Assembly: GCF_030128825.1 (NCBI RefSeq)
Contig: NZ_CP119127.1
Coordinates: forward strand, 3,162,001-3,226,000
Direction of reading: 5' to 3'
Origin: Sphingobium sp. WTD-1
GTDB taxonomy: Bacteria > Pseudomonadota > Alphaproteobacteria > Sphingomonadales > Sphingomonadaceae
DNA length: 64,000 nt
The notes under the pieces are model-generated. The model was not told the DNA's origin. It worked only from the letters and a program-made list of their open reading frames with translations, and searched no databases. A program made the position numbers and the translations under genes. How positions within the stretch are numbered: position 1 is the stretch's first letter; each line of letters opens with the position of its first letter. Below, piece after piece: positions 36,120 through 45,716 of this stretch.

Positions 36120-37538
36120 TTAATAGCGGTAATGGTCCGGCTTGAACGGGCCTTCGACCGGCACGCCGATATAGTCGGCCTGACGCTGGCTGAGCTGGGT
36201 CAGCTTGACGCCCAGCTTTTCCAAGTGCAGCGCGGCGACCTTCTCGTCCAGATGCTTGGGGAGGACATAGACGTCGTTGCCGTAGGTTTCGCTCTTGGTC
36301 CACAGCTCGATCTGGGCCAGCGTCTGGTTGGTGAAGCTGGCCGACATCACGAAGCTGGGATGGCCGGTGGCGTTGCCCAGGTTGACCAGGCGGCCCTTCG
36401 ACAGGACGATGATCTTCTTGCCATCGGGGAATTCGACTTCGTCGACCTGCGGCTTGATCTCGGTCCACTTCATGTTGGCGAGGCCGGCGATTTCGATCTC
36501 GCTGTCGAAGTGACCGATGTTCGACACGATCGCCATATTCTTCATGGCGCGCATGTGATCGACGGTCAGAACGCCTTCGTTGCCAGTGGCGGTGACGAAG
36601 ATGTCGGCGCGCGGCGCGGCTTCTTCCATCGTTACGACTTCATAGCCTTCCATCGCGGCCTGCAATGCGCAGATCGGATCGATTTCGGTCACGAGAACGC
36701 GGGCACCGCCGTTGCGCAGCGATGCGGCCGAACCCTTGCCGACATCGCCGAAACCGGCGACGCAGGCGACCTTGCCGGCCAGCATGACGTCGGTGCCGCG
36801 ACGGATGGCGTCGACCAGCGATTCCTTGCAGCCATAGAGATTGTCAAACTTCGACTTGGTGACGCTGTCGTTCACGTTGATCGCCGGGAAGGGCAGCTTG
36901 CCCTTCTTCGACAGTTCATACAGGCGATGCACGCCCGTGGTGGTTTCTTCCGACACGCCCTTGATCGACTGGACAGTCTTGGTCAGGAAGCCCGGACGCT
37001 CGGCCAGAACGCGCTTCAGCACGGCGCAGAAGATTTCCTCTTCCTCGTTCGACGGCGTGAACAGTTCTTCGCCGGCTTCGACGCGGGCGCCCCACAGGGC
37101 GAACATGGTGGCGTCGCCCCCATCGTCGAGGATCAGGTTGCAGACACCGCTGTCGTCATTGTGCCAGTCGAAGATGCGCTCGACATAGTCCCAATATTCC
37201 TGGAGGCTCTCGCCCTTGACAGCGAAGACCGGCACGCCCGACGCGGCGATCGCGGCGGCGGCATGGTCCTGCGTCGAATAGATGTTGCAGGTCGCCCAGC
37301 GGACCTGCGCGCCCAGCGCGGTCAGCGTCTCGATCAGCACGGCGGTCTGGATCGTCATGTGCAGCGAGCCGGTGATGCGCGCGCCCTTGAGCGGCTGCGA
37401 CGCACCGAATTCGGCGCGCAGAGCCATCAGGCCGGGCATTTCGGTTTCGGCGATCTCGATTTCCTTGCGACCAAAGGCGGCAAGGCCGATATCGGCGATC
37501 ACATAATCCTGCGCCTTGTCAGCGGGTACGGTGGCCAC
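36120..37538 (-). CDS. ahcY: Adenosylhomocysteinase (SAH hydrolase)
   Basis: 472 residues. It cleaves S-adenosylhomocysteine to adenosine and homocysteine and keeps methylation reactions running. Conserved parts include [45 protein letters not shown], the NAD site [12 protein letters not shown], and the C-terminal [20 protein letters not shown] and KPDHYRY. The length and 40-residue insert are typical of proteobacterial forms. GTG at 37538 is the start: GGAGA lies about eight bases upstream, and the frame further upstream has no conserved residues. A strong stem-loop (37589-37621) lies in the leader. Confidence 0.97.
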   Translation of the reverse strand: MATVPADKAQDYVIADIGLAAFGRKEIEIAETEMPGLMALRAEFGASQPLKGARITGSLHMTIQTAVLIETLTALGAQVRWATCNIYSTQDHAAAAIAASGVPVFAVKGESLQEYWDYVERIFDWHNDDSGVCNLILDDGGDATMFALWGARVEAGEELFTPSNEEEEIFCAVLKRVLAERPGFLTKTVQSIKGVSEETTTGVHRLYELSKKGKLPFPAINVNDSVTKSKFDNLYGCKESLVDAIRRGTDVMLAGKVACVAGFGDVGKGSAASLRNGGARVLVTEIDPICALQAAMEGYEVVTMEEAAPRADIFVTATGNEGVLTVDHMRAMKNMAIVSNIGHFDSEIEIAGLANMKWTEIKPQVDEVEFPDGKKIIVLSKGRLVNLGNATGHPSFVMSASFTNQTLAQIELWTKSETYGNDVYVLPKHLDEKVAALHLEKLGVKLTQLSQRQADYIGVPVEGPFKPDHYRY

Positions 37539-37588
37539 GAGCCTGTCTCCATCATTAGAAATTGACCGGCCGCCGGCATAAGGAAGGC

Positions 37589-37621
37589 GGCGGCGATGGT
37601 CGGGCTTTACCAATCGCCGCC
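37589..37621 (-). promoter_or_regulatory. Conserved-looking stem-loop in the ahcY leader
   Basis: Arms at 37589-37600 and 37609-37621 pair over 12 bp (GGCGGCGATGGT with its complement) with one bulged base and an 8-base loop. It ends 50 bases before the GTG start of ahcY. An AT-rich, promoter-like segment (TTAACA, then about 16 bases, then TATTGA, read leftward) lies just upstream near 37630-37665. It could be a cis-regulatory RNA or attenuator. I could not match it to a known SAH or SAM riboswitch. Confidence 0.45.
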
Positions 37622-37657
37622 AAGCATGGCAACTCAATATAAAGCTTTCTTTATGTG

Positions 37658-38248
37658 TTAATTGGCCGGTCCCCGAACCTGTGCGGACGGTAGGCGTGCC
37701 TCCCCCTCCGCCAGTGCGATTGATCGGCCCGCCGAGCCGCCACTCACACCTTCGTCGGCCAGCAGATCATTGGCCAGCGCAATCGCCATGTCGCACTGGG
37801 GCGCATCGATCCGCGGCGCGATGCCGGCAGATTCCGACAATTTCCAGATCGCAGCCCGATTGGCCGGGACCGCATTGGCCGCCGCCTGGATCGCCTGAAG
37901 ATCCCGGCATTCGAGCCCGCCGGCACCCGCACCATAGCTGTTGGCGAGCATGATCACATAGTCATCATAGGCGTCGAGGCCGCCCTCCAGACCTGCAACG
38001 TCCGCGAAGTGGCTCCGCAGCGCGTCATTCACCTCGACCAGCGCCGTCCGCTTTTCACGCACGAACTGGTTATAGGCCGGCAGGAAATCATAGGCACTCG
38101 TATTGCAGCGGAGCGCCGACACCATCAGCATCATCTCGAAATTGCGGACCTGCGCCGCCTCGACATGATCCTTCTTCCAGCAGGTCGCCGCCGACGCCGG
38201 CGCGAGCGGCATCGCTGCGGCAAGCGCCGCACAGATAATCTTCTTCAT
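37658..38248 (-). CDS. Secreted protein of unknown function
   Basis: 196 residues. A Sec signal peptide ([20 protein letters not shown]) is followed by a mainly helical mature part beginning [20 protein letters not shown]. It contains four Cys residues ([29 protein letters not shown]), which could form two periplasmic disulfides. The tail is low-complexity. No known family was recognised. It is upstream of ahcY on the same strand, but the ahcY leader and its own AT-rich gap suggest separate transcription. The start at 38248 follows a GGGG-type Shine-Dalgarno. Confidence 0.65.
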   Translation of the reverse strand: MKKIICAALAAAMPLAPASAATCWKKDHVEAAQVRNFEMMLMVSALRCNTSAYDFLPAYNQFVREKRTALVEVNDALRSHFADVAGLEGGLDAYDDYVIMLANSYGAGAGGLECRDLQAIQAAANAVPANRAAIWKLSESAGIAPRIDAPQCDMAIALANDLLADEGVSGGSAGRSIALAEGEARLPSAQVRGPAN

Positions 38249-38433
38249 GAAATAACCCCGCATATTCCCCGGAGACGGAGAATGGGCGGAACCGATTGCT
38301 GCAATCTATCGCGCCACGGTTAAGGCGAATTTACCCTAAACGGTTCAGTTGCGATGACAGAACAAGCCGCGAATGACTTTTGTTGTTCTGGTTCTACAAC
38401 GGTCGACAATCGACAGCGCAACGGATCAAAAAG

Positions 38434-38994
38434 TCAGGCCGACCCGCCGCCACTCACCAGATGAGCCGAATCGACCCCGGCAGCGGCATAGGCCGCGCGC
38501 CATTTGCGGTGCGCAGGTGTGTCGAACAGCAGGGCTGCATCCCCTTCGGCCAGGAACCAGCTTTCGCCGGCCATTTCCTGTTCCAGTTGGCCTGCGCCCC
38601 AGCCCGCATAGCCCAGCGCGACAAGATAGCGGCTTGGGCCGCGCCCTTCGGCAATCGCCTTCAATATGTCGAGCGAGCCGGAGAGCCCCCAGTCCGGTCC
38701 TGACTGCACCATATCCTGCCCGGCCCAGTCGAGCGAATGCAGCACGAAACCCCGTCGCGGTTCCACCGGTCCGCCCTTCAGCACCGGCTGGTCGGGAATG
38801 GCCGAGCCGTCGATATCGAAACTCTGGAGCAGATCGCGCAAACCGATCCCCTCTACCTCCTCGCTCAGGGAAATGCCCAGCGCCCCATCTTCGTCATGCA
38901 CGCACAGAGCGATGACGGAGTGGTCGAAGCGCTCATCCTCCATGCCCGGCAATGCCAGAAGGAAGCGGCCGCCATAAAAGCGCGGATCGGTCAT
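38434..38994 (-). CDS. YqgE/AlgH family protein
   Basis: 186 residues, the usual size. Conserved features are FLLALPGMEDERFDHSVIALCVHDEDGALGISL near the N-terminus, VLKGGPVEPRRGFVLHS and ALGYAGWGAGQLEQEMAGESWFL. These match the UPF0301/AlgH fold. Its biochemical role is not established; in Pseudomonas AlgH affects alginate and virulence gene expression. The open frame extends far upstream (to 40332), but that part is antisense to the peroxiredoxin and amn genes. The start at 38994 matches the family N-terminus (MTDPRFYGGRFLLALPG). Confidence 0.92.
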   Translation of the reverse strand: MTDPRFYGGRFLLALPGMEDERFDHSVIALCVHDEDGALGISLSEEVEGIGLRDLLQSFDIDGSAIPDQPVLKGGPVEPRRGFVLHSLDWAGQDMVQSGPDWGLSGSLDILKAIAEGRGPSRYLVALGYAGWGAGQLEQEMAGESWFLAEGDAALLFDTPAHRKWRAAYAAAGVDSAHLVSGGGSA

Positions 38995-39138
38995 GCTTCG
39001 GAATATAGGCAGAAACGCGCCAATGCCAATCGGCGACCGTCGCGGCAAAGGGGCATCATGCCATATTCCGCGCCCGCACCCTTGACAGCGAAGGCACGAG
39101 CAACGAACTCCGCGACGCCACAGGCCAGGAGACAAGAT

Positions 39139-39621
39139 ATGACCATCGCCAAGGGTGATCGCCTTCCCAGCACGACCTTCACGAAGATGACCGAAAACGG
39201 CCCCGAGCAGGTTGTTTCGGACGAATATTTCGCAGGCCGCACCGTTGCCCTCTTCTCGGTGCCCGGCGCCTTCACGCCGACCTGCTCGGCCAAGCATCTG
39301 CCCGGCTTCATCGAAAAGGCCGACGCCCTCAAGGGCAAGGGCGTCGATGAAATCGCCTGCACCGCCGTCAACGACGCCTTCGTCATGGGTGCATGGGGCA
39401 AGTCGGCCGGCGCCGATGACAAGGTGACCATGCTGGCCGACGGCAATGGCAGCTTCGCGCAGGCCGTGGGCCTGACGATGGACGGCAGCAAGTTTGGCCT
39501 GGGCGAGCGCGGCCAGCGCTTCTCGATGATCGTCAAGGACGGCGTCGTAGAGGAACTGAACGTCGAAGCACCGGGCGACTTCAAGGTCTCCTCGGCCGAC
39601 TTCATGCTCGAACAGCTCTGA
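39139..39621 (+). CDS. Peroxiredoxin, Prx5-like (glutaredoxin/GSH-dependent type)
   Basis: 160 residues. It is a thiol peroxidase that reduces H2O2 and alkyl hydroperoxides in the cytoplasm. The peroxidatic site is PGAFTPTCSAKHLPGF (Cys at about 49), as in the Prx5/AhpE-like PRX_like group. Other conserved runs are AVNDAFVMGAWGK, MLADGNGSFAQAVGL and RFSMIVKDGVVEELNVE. AGGAGA just before the ATG sets the start. It has its own terminator at 39630-39664. It diverges from yqgE, sharing a 144-bp promoter region. Confidence 0.93.
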   Translation: MTIAKGDRLPSTTFTKMTENGPEQVVSDEYFAGRTVALFSVPGAFTPTCSAKHLPGFIEKADALKGKGVDEIACTAVNDAFVMGAWGKSAGADDKVTMLADGNGSFAQAVGLTMDGSKFGLGERGQRFSMIVKDGVVEELNVEAPGDFKVSSADFMLEQL

Positions 39622-39629
39622 ATTTTCCG

Positions 39630-39664
39630 ATCGCGCGCCCGGCCCGGTCGGTCGGGTGCGCGAT
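39630..39664 (+). terminator. Terminator-like hairpin after the peroxiredoxin gene
   Basis: ATCGCGCGCCCG (39630-39641) pairs with CGGGTGCGCGAT (39653-39664) over 12 bp with one G-T pair and an 11-base loop, followed by TGTTT. The T-run is short, so termination may be partial. Confidence 0.65.
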
Positions 39665-39714
39665 TGTTTCGCTGGCATCTTCCTTCCGTCACACAAGTGC
39701 GGTAGCAAGAGGTG

Positions 39715-41169
39715 ATGACACAGAGCATCGGCACAGCGATCGTCGCGCAACTCGACGCCATCTATCAGACATCCATCGAAAATCTGCGGGAAGCCATGCG
39801 TGCCTATGCCCGCGACGGCAGCATCCCGCCGCCCGAGGCCAGGGCCGATCGGCGCTTCTGCTATCCCGAACTGCGGGTCACCTATCAGGATGACAGCCAG
39901 GCGCCGCCGCCGGGCCGTTCGTTCGCGCGCCTGTCGAAACCCGGCCGCTATGTGACCACGGTCACCCGGCCTGCCATGTTCGCCGATTATCTTGCCGAAC
40001 AGATCGACCTTCTGGTCCGCGACTATGGCGTGGAGGTGGAAACCGGCCTGTCGGATCAGCAGATCCCCTTCCCCTATGTCCTGGACGGGCTCGACATCAA
40101 CGCGCTCGACGGCACGCCGCCGACCGAACTGGCGCGCCACTTCCCGGCAACGGAACTGGCCGAGATCGGCGACGAGATCGCCGACGGATTGTTCACGCCC
40201 GATGCCGAAGGCGACCGTCCGCTGGCCCTGTTCGACGGGCTGCGCACCGATTTTTCGCTGGCGCGCCTGAAGCACTATACCGGCACGCCGGCCGAACATG
40301 TGCAACGCTATATCCTGTTCACCAACTATCATCGTTATGTCGACGAGTTCGTGGACTGGGCGTGCAAGGAACTGCAGCAGCCGGGCAGCCGCTTCACCGC
40401 GCTATCGGGTGCCGGCGGCGTCTTCGTGACGCCTGAAACGGCGGACCCGGCCCAGATGATCGCCGACAGCGCTTGGCGCAAGCATCAGATGCCAGCCTAT
40501 CATCTGATCGCACCGGATCGCAGCGGCATCACGCTTGTCAACATCGGCGTCGGCCCATCCAACGCCAAGACGATCTGCGACCATCTGGCCGTCGTTCGCC
40601 CGGAAGCATGGCTGATGATCGGCCATTGCGGCGGCCTGCGGCCCAGCCAGCGGATCGGCGACTATGTGCTAGCCCACGCCTATCTGCGCGACGACCATGT
40701 CCTCGACGAAATGCTGCCGCCCGAAATCCCGGTGCCGGCGATCGCCGAAGTGCAGGTCGCGATGGCAAGCGCCGCCGAAGCAATATTGGGCGGAGGCAAT
40801 CCTGAGGATTTCAAGCGCCGCCTGCGCACGGGCACAGTCGTCACCACCGACGATCGCAATTGGGAATTGCGCTATTCCAGCTCCGCCCTGCGCTTCAGCC
40901 TGTCCCGCGCGGTCGGCATCGACATGGAATCCGCCACGATCGCGGCGCAGGGTTATCGCTTCCGTGTCCCCTATGGCACGCTGCTCTGCGTGTCGGACAA
41001 GCCTATCCATGGCGAACTGAAGCTACCCGGCCAGGCCAACCGCTTCTATGAGGAAGCCATTGCCGGCCATCTGCGCGTCGGCCTGATGGCCTGCGAACTG
41101 TTGCGCCAGGAAGGGCCAAAGCTGCACAGCCGCAAGCTGCGCGCCTTCAACGAGCCGCCCTTCCGGTAA
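39715..41169 (+). CDS. amn: AMP nucleosidase
   Basis: 484 residues, typical. It splits AMP into adenine and ribose-5-phosphate to adjust the adenylate pool. The N-terminal regulatory domain (about 1-200, with RFCYPELRVTY and LSKPGRYVTTVTRP) precedes the nucleoside-phosphorylase fold. That fold has SGITLVNIGVGPSNAKTICDHL, WLMIGHCGGLRPSQRIGDYVLA, VGIDMESATIAAQGYRFRVPYGTLLCVSDKP and HGELKLPGQANRFY. AGAGG stands just before the ATG at 39715. It is convergent with the diguanylate cyclase gene, 35 bp away. Confidence 0.95.
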   Translation: MTQSIGTAIVAQLDAIYQTSIENLREAMRAYARDGSIPPPEARADRRFCYPELRVTYQDDSQAPPPGRSFARLSKPGRYVTTVTRPAMFADYLAEQIDLLVRDYGVEVETGLSDQQIPFPYVLDGLDINALDGTPPTELARHFPATELAEIGDEIADGLFTPDAEGDRPLALFDGLRTDFSLARLKHYTGTPAEHVQRYILFTNYHRYVDEFVDWACKELQQPGSRFTALSGAGGVFVTPETADPAQMIADSAWRKHQMPAYHLIAPDRSGITLVNIGVGPSNAKTICDHLAVVRPEAWLMIGHCGGLRPSQRIGDYVLAHAYLRDDHVLDEMLPPEIPVPAIAEVQVAMASAAEAILGGGNPEDFKRRLRTGTVVTTDDRNWELRYSSSALRFSLSRAVGIDMESATIAAQGYRFRVPYGTLLCVSDKPIHGELKLPGQANRFYEEAIAGHLRVGLMACELLRQEGPKLHSRKLRAFNEPPFR

Positions 41170-41204
41170 AGCGGAAATCCCCGCGCTGCTGCCGATCTCT
41201 TCGA

Positions 41205-42353
41205 TCAGGCGGCGGCGCGGGATACCGTGACCCGGTTCTTGCCTTCGCGCTTTGCGGCATAGAGCGCCGCATCCGCCCGCGCGACCAGATCGTCCAGTTC
41301 GCGATCATCCGGCCGCAAATCGGTAACGCCAAAGCTGGCATGCAACAGCGCTTGCGGCGCCTCGCCAAGGCGCAGGCAGCTGATTTCGGCCCGGACGCGC
41401 TCCATCGCATCGGCCGCGACCTCTGCGCCAGTGTCCACCATCAGCAGGCCGAACTCGTCGCCACCCAGGCGACCGACCACATCGCCACGCCGCACCGCAT
41501 TGGTCAGCAAATGAGCAAAGCCGCGCAGCGCCGCGTCGCCCGCCATATGACCATAGCCATCATTCAGCCCCTTGAAGCCATCCAGATCACAAATGACCAG
41601 CGAGACAGGACGCCCCTGACGGCGGGCGTTGGCGATCGCCCGCTCTGCTGCCTCCGCGATACCCCGACGATTGAGCACATTGGTCAGCGGGTCGTGCATC
41701 ATCTTCTGTCGCAATTGCTGGGCCAGGTCGCCCGCAACCACCAATACGGCCGCAACCGCCGTGCCGACATAGACGGTCGGCATGAACAGGCCCAAAATTG
41801 CGCGATAAAGCTCCTTGCCTTCGTCGGGGCCGCGGATCAGGGCGGCGGAGGTGGCAAGCGCCAGTTGGCCGATAGCAAAGGCGAGCAGCACCAGGAAAAA
41901 GGCGAACTCTGGCGGTGTGAAGGGCCGATTGCGGGGCCACAGCGACAGGGCACTGACCGCCATCAGCAGGCCGACATAGGCCGGTATGATCATCCCCTGC
42001 ATGATCTGGCTGCCCACCGGTCCGATCGCAATGGCCATCGCCAGGCTCACCAGAATTGCGGGCAAGGCGAAAGCGAGCAGTTGCAAAGGCCGGCCCGAGC
42101 GCTGGCGGATGCCGATCGCTAACAAGGATGCACTGATGATCAGGCCGATACCGGTCACAATGAACAGCAGCCGGCTTTGCAGGAAATAGCCGCCCGCGTT
42201 GGCAATCCACTGAAGTATGGCAACCGCATAGGAGGCTGTCCAAGTCAGCACATGCTTCTGACGACCGAAATGCAGCCAAGAGACAGCCATGGCGATTGTC
42301 ATCACCAGGGCAGTACCGAAAAGGAGAGAAAGGATAACGGCCGGCGCGCTCAT
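41205..42353 (-). CDS. Membrane diguanylate cyclase (GGDEF)
   Basis: 382 residues. The N-terminal half has about six to seven hydrophobic helices forming a MASE-like sensor of unknown ligand. The C-terminal GGDEF domain (about 225-380) has HDPLTNVLNRRG, ICDLDGFKGLND and the active site GRLGGDEFGLL, all intact. RRGD five residues before GGDEF is a full RxxD inhibitory I-site, so the enzyme should make c-di-GMP with product inhibition. No EAL domain is present. The start at 42353 (ATG, MSAPAVILS) is preferred to the TTG at 42371. It is encoded between amn and an M2 peptidase as an independent gene. Confidence 0.9.
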   Translation of the reverse strand: MSAPAVILSLLFGTALVMTIAMAVSWLHFGRQKHVLTWTASYAVAILQWIANAGGYFLQSRLLFIVTGIGLIISASLLAIGIRQRSGRPLQLLAFALPAILVSLAMAIAIGPVGSQIMQGMIIPAYVGLLMAVSALSLWPRNRPFTPPEFAFFLVLLAFAIGQLALATSAALIRGPDEGKELYRAILGLFMPTVYVGTAVAAVLVVAGDLAQQLRQKMMHDPLTNVLNRRGIAEAAERAIANARRQGRPVSLVICDLDGFKGLNDGYGHMAGDAALRGFAHLLTNAVRRGDVVGRLGGDEFGLLMVDTGAEVAADAMERVRAEISCLRLGEAPQALLHASFGVTDLRPDDRELDDLVARADAALYAAKREGKNRVTVSRAAA

Positions 42354-42384
42354 AAACCGGCCGTTTACCAATTTTTACGGCAAC

Positions 42385-44208
42385 TTACCAGCCGCAGGAC
42401 TTGCCTTTATTCTGCTCCTTGAGCCAGCCCTGCAACGGCGCGAAATAGTTGACCAGCGCCTTGCCGGACATCTCGCGACTGCCGGTGAAGGCTTGCAGCG
42501 CATCCGGCCAGGGTTTGGATGCACCCATCTGCAACATGGCATCAAGTTTTGCCCCTACAGCCTTGTTTCCATAGAAGGAACAGCGGTGGAGCGGACCCTT
42601 CCAACCGGACTGACGGCAGGCTGCTTCATAGAATTGGAACTGCAACACACGCGCCAGGAAATAACGGGTATAGGGCGTATTCCCTGGGATATGGAATTTG
42701 GCGCCCGCATCGAACTTCATCTCGTCGCGCGCGACCGGCGGAACGATGCCCTGATATTGGCGGCGCAGGTCGGTCCAGGCCGACTCATATTTGCTTTCCG
42801 GGATCGATCCGTCGAACACGCCCCAGCGCCACTTGTCGATCAGCAGGCCGAACGGCAGGAACGCGACCTTGTCCATCGCCTGGCGCAGCAACAGGCCCAG
42901 ATCCTTGTCGGTGCCCGGCACCTTGGCCGGATCGAGCAGGCCGATCTTCACAAGATAGTCGGGCGTGATCGACAGCGCGATGAAATCACCGATCGCCTCA
43001 TGGAAGCCGTCATTGGCGCCGTCGAGATAGAGCGGCTTCTGGATATTATAGGCGCGCTGGTAATAATTATGGCCCAGCTCATGGTGGATGGTAACGAAAT
43101 CGTCGCCATTCACCTTGGTACACATCTTGATGCGGATATCGTCCTTGTTATCCAGATCCCAGGCGGAAGCGTGGCAGATCACTTCGCGGTCGCGCGGCTT
43201 GATAATCTGCGAACGGTCCCAGAAGGTCTGGGGCAACGGCGCGAAGCCGAGCGAGCTGTAGAAGCCCTCGCCCGTCTTCACCATCTTGATCGGGTCGTAA
43301 TTCTTGGCCGTCAGCAGGTCGGTGATGTCATAGCCCAGATCGCCGGCACCAGCGGGCGCGACGATGTCATAGATATTGCCCCATTCCTGTGCCCACATAT
43401 TGCCGAGAAGGTCAGCGCGGATCGGCCCGGTCTTGGCCTGGACCGCATCGCCATATTTCTCGTTGAGCTTGGTCCGGGTATAGCAATGCAGCTCGTCATA
43501 GAGCGGCTTCACCTCGGCCCAGATCTTGTCGGTCAGCTTGGCGAAGTCGTCAGCCGGCATGTCATATTTTGACCGCCACATCGCACCGGTATCGGCAAAG
43601 CCCAGTTCCTTGGCGCCCTGGTTGGCGATCGTCACCAGCTTGGCATAGTCGCCACGCATCGGCGCGCCGACATTGTCGTGCCAGCTGACCCACATTTCCT
43701 TGAGCTCGTCCGGATTGCGGTCCGTGCCCATCTTCTCTTCGATATCGCTACCGTTGATCGGCTGGCCGTTCAGCGTGCCTTTGCCTTTGCCATAGGTGGA
43801 CTGGAGTTTTGTCGCGAGATCGTTCAGTTCCTGCGAGGCGCCGGGCGTGGTCGGCGCGGGCAAGGTCAGCGCGGTGCGCAGCAGCGTCAGCCGGCGCTTG
43901 GTTTCCTCGGTCAGGCCCGGCGCGGTGGCGAACTTGGCAGCCTCCAGGGCATAGTCGACCCGCATCGTCGTATCGATCGCGCCGAAATAGGAAGCGAGCG
44001 CGTCGGTGTCGTCGGTGATGTAGGTTGCGTTGATCCAGGCGGCCCGGCTGCTGATCAGCGACTGGTCGAACAGCGCCTTCTCCGCCTTGGTCAGGAAGGC
44101 TTCGGCCTCGGCCGCGGTCTGCTGCTGCGTGGTCGGCGCCTGCTGCGCCAGCACCGGCGATGCAACAAGCGCAGCCGCAAGTGCGGCGATCGAAATGGCG
44201 ATTTTCAT
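42385..44208 (-). CDS. Secreted peptidyl-dipeptidase, M2 family (ACE-like)
   Basis: 607 residues with a Sec signal peptide (MKIAISIAALAAALVASPVLA). It is a zinc dipeptidyl carboxypeptidase like bacterial homologues of angiotensin-converting enzyme, acting in the periplasm. The zinc site HHELGHNYY (about 371-379) is followed by the third ligand in NDGFHEAIGDFIALS, with the expected spacing. Chloride-/substrate-binding regions such as GNTPYTRYFLARVLQFQFYEAAC and CSFYGNKAVGAKL are present. It is a full single-domain enzyme and probably serves peptide nutrition. It is a lone gene between the cyclase and a hydrolase. Confidence 0.94.
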   Translation of the reverse strand: MKIAISIAALAAALVASPVLAQQAPTTQQQTAAEAEAFLTKAEKALFDQSLISSRAAWINATYITDDTDALASYFGAIDTTMRVDYALEAAKFATAPGLTEETKRRLTLLRTALTLPAPTTPGASQELNDLATKLQSTYGKGKGTLNGQPINGSDIEEKMGTDRNPDELKEMWVSWHDNVGAPMRGDYAKLVTIANQGAKELGFADTGAMWRSKYDMPADDFAKLTDKIWAEVKPLYDELHCYTRTKLNEKYGDAVQAKTGPIRADLLGNMWAQEWGNIYDIVAPAGAGDLGYDITDLLTAKNYDPIKMVKTGEGFYSSLGFAPLPQTFWDRSQIIKPRDREVICHASAWDLDNKDDIRIKMCTKVNGDDFVTIHHELGHNYYQRAYNIQKPLYLDGANDGFHEAIGDFIALSITPDYLVKIGLLDPAKVPGTDKDLGLLLRQAMDKVAFLPFGLLIDKWRWGVFDGSIPESKYESAWTDLRRQYQGIVPPVARDEMKFDAGAKFHIPGNTPYTRYFLARVLQFQFYEAACRQSGWKGPLHRCSFYGNKAVGAKLDAMLQMGASKPWPDALQAFTGSREMSGKALVNYFAPLQGWLKEQNKGKSCGW

Positions 44209-44266
44209 GAAACTTGGCCCCTCAGGTCTTCTTATGGGGCCAAGGTGGATTAGGCGGGCGAGACAG

Positions 44267-45028
44267 TCAAGCGGTCAGGAAATCGACCATCGCCTGCCCC
44301 AGCTCCTTGCGGGTTACGGCGTTCATATGATTACCCGGTATCTCGACATAGCGACCGTTGGGCAGTGCATCGACCAGTTCCTGTGCAATACCATTATCCT
44401 GGTCGTCGGCGCCGCAGATCACTTCGGTCGGCTGCTGGAAGCCGGCAATCGTCGCCTCGTCGGTATCGACGAAGGTGTTGAGGATGTGCAGCATCGCCAC
44501 CGGATCGCCCTTGGTGGTCTTGAGGAACGCCTCGGTCATCCATTCCGACGTGCCGCGCTCGAACGTGCCGAGATTGGTCAGCACCTTCTTGTAATAGCCG
44601 CCCTTGTCGAGTGTCTTGGTCAGGCCGCGCAGGCCCATGCCGGCCAGGATCACCCGCCGCGGGGTCGCACCACGGGCCAGCATCCGCACGGTCGTGCGGG
44701 CGCCCAGCGAATAGCCGCCGAGGTCATAATCGGTCAGCCCCATCTGCTCGACCAGCGCCAGATTGTCGTCGGTCAGCGCATCGGCCGGATAGTCCGCTGC
44801 ATCATGCGGCTTGCCGCTTTCGCCATGACCGCGCAGGTCCGGCATGATCAGGCGGAAACCCGCCTCCACCAGCTTGGCGGCATGGCCGTAACGGATCCAG
44901 TTGGTCCAGGCATTGGAGAAATAACCATGGATGAGCACCAGGTCGCGTCCCTGTCCCACGACGTGCACCGCGATCGGCAGGCCGCCCAGCCCCTTGATAT
45001 CATGGCGTTCGATCTGCAGGTCGGTCAT
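44267..45028 (-). CDS. Alpha/beta hydrolase (cytoplasmic, Ser nucleophile)
   Basis: 253 residues with no signal peptide. LVLIHGYFSN forms the oxyanion turn and PDLRGHGESGKP is typical of the family. The nucleophile elbow is GGYSLGARTT (Ser at about 105). The acid is in VICGADDQDNG and the His in IPGNHMNAV. This matches AB-hydrolase_1 enzymes such as carboxylesterases or meta-cleavage-product-like hydrolases; the substrate is unknown. ATG 45028 overlaps the stop of the yjdF-like gene (ATGA), so it is the last gene of the asd-yjdF-hydrolase unit. Confidence 0.85.
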   Translation of the reverse strand: MTDLQIERHDIKGLGGLPIAVHVVGQGRDLVLIHGYFSNAWTNWIRYGHAAKLVEAGFRLIMPDLRGHGESGKPHDAADYPADALTDDNLALVEQMGLTDYDLGGYSLGARTTVRMLARGATPRRVILAGMGLRGLTKTLDKGGYYKKVLTNLGTFERGTSEWMTEAFLKTTKGDPVAMLHILNTFVDTDEATIAGFQQPTEVICGADDQDNGIAQELVDALPNGRYVEIPGNHMNAVTRKELGQAMVDFLTA

Positions 45029-45708
45029 TGCGCTGGTCCTTCGGGGCTTGGGGTCTCGCCGATAGGATCTCCGCCGCGCCCGCGCAAGAGCGCGATCAGG
45101 ACCAGGGCGCTGCCGATCTGGGCGGCGGCCATGTCCTTTTGTGGATCCCACACATCGCCTTGCTGGCCGTTATAATAGTCCGCCGTCTCGCCGGCGGCGA
45201 TCACTGTCAGCAGCCATTCGAATATCTCGTAAAGTGCGCTGCCAAGGCCGATTGCAGCAAAGGCGAAGGCCAGGCTCCAGCCATGGCGCAGGCTGCCATT
45301 GCGTCGCGCAATCTCTGCAAACGGCGCCGTCAGCAACGCACCGAAGGCAAAATGGACGAGCCTGTCATAGGCATTGCGCTGCAGGCCGAAGAGACTGGAA
45401 ATATCATGACCGCTGAGCATCCGTGCCCAATCGTCATAGGGGACATAGGTATAGATCCAGCGCGCACCGAAGGTGTGAAGCAGCAGGAACAGCCAGATGC
45501 AGCCAGCCGATCCGGTCGAGAGCGGCCAGCGCCGCAGCAGCCAAGGCGCGGCAAACGCCAGCAGCAGTGTCGGCCCATGCTGCAACGGCGCGAGATCGGG
45601 AAAGGGCTGCGCGACATTGGCCAGCCCGATCGCCACCAGCAAGGTGGCGATCATCCGACGCTGTGCGACAGGAAGGGCGTTCCATGCCGCGACAGCGCCG
45701 GAGATCAT
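45025..45708 (-). CDS. YjdF-like integral membrane protein (DUF2238)
   Basis: 227 residues with about six membrane helices. It has the DUF2238 signature parts: LLLHTFGARWIYTYVPYDDW, NAYDRLVHFAFGALLTAPFAEI, GSALYEIFEWLLTVIAAG and GQQGDVWDPQKDMAAAQIGSAL. The last run holds the conserved acidic motif QGDxWDxQ that gives the family a metal- or substrate-binding look. Its biochemical function is not established. It starts eight bases after the asd stop and overlaps the following hydrolase gene. Confidence 0.88.
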   Translation of the reverse strand: MISGAVAAWNALPVAQRRMIATLLVAIGLANVAQPFPDLAPLQHGPTLLLAFAAPWLLRRWPLSTGSAGCIWLFLLLHTFGARWIYTYVPYDDWARMLSGHDISSLFGLQRNAYDRLVHFAFGALLTAPFAEIARRNGSLRHGWSLAFAFAAIGLGSALYEIFEWLLTVIAAGETADYYNGQQGDVWDPQKDMAAAQIGSALVLIALLRGRGGDPIGETPSPEGPAQ

Positions 45709-45716
45709 GTGCAGGC

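Noticed and set aside
37540..37660. Possible known SAH riboswitch before ahcY
   Set aside because: A hairpin is present and CAGGCTCG occurs near the start codon, but the full conserved core of the SAH riboswitch could not be recognised; kept only as an unassigned stem-loop.
38995..40332. Long in-frame extension upstream of the YqgE gene
   Set aside because: This part is antisense to the peroxiredoxin and AMP nucleosidase genes; the YqgE family N-terminus begins exactly at 38994.
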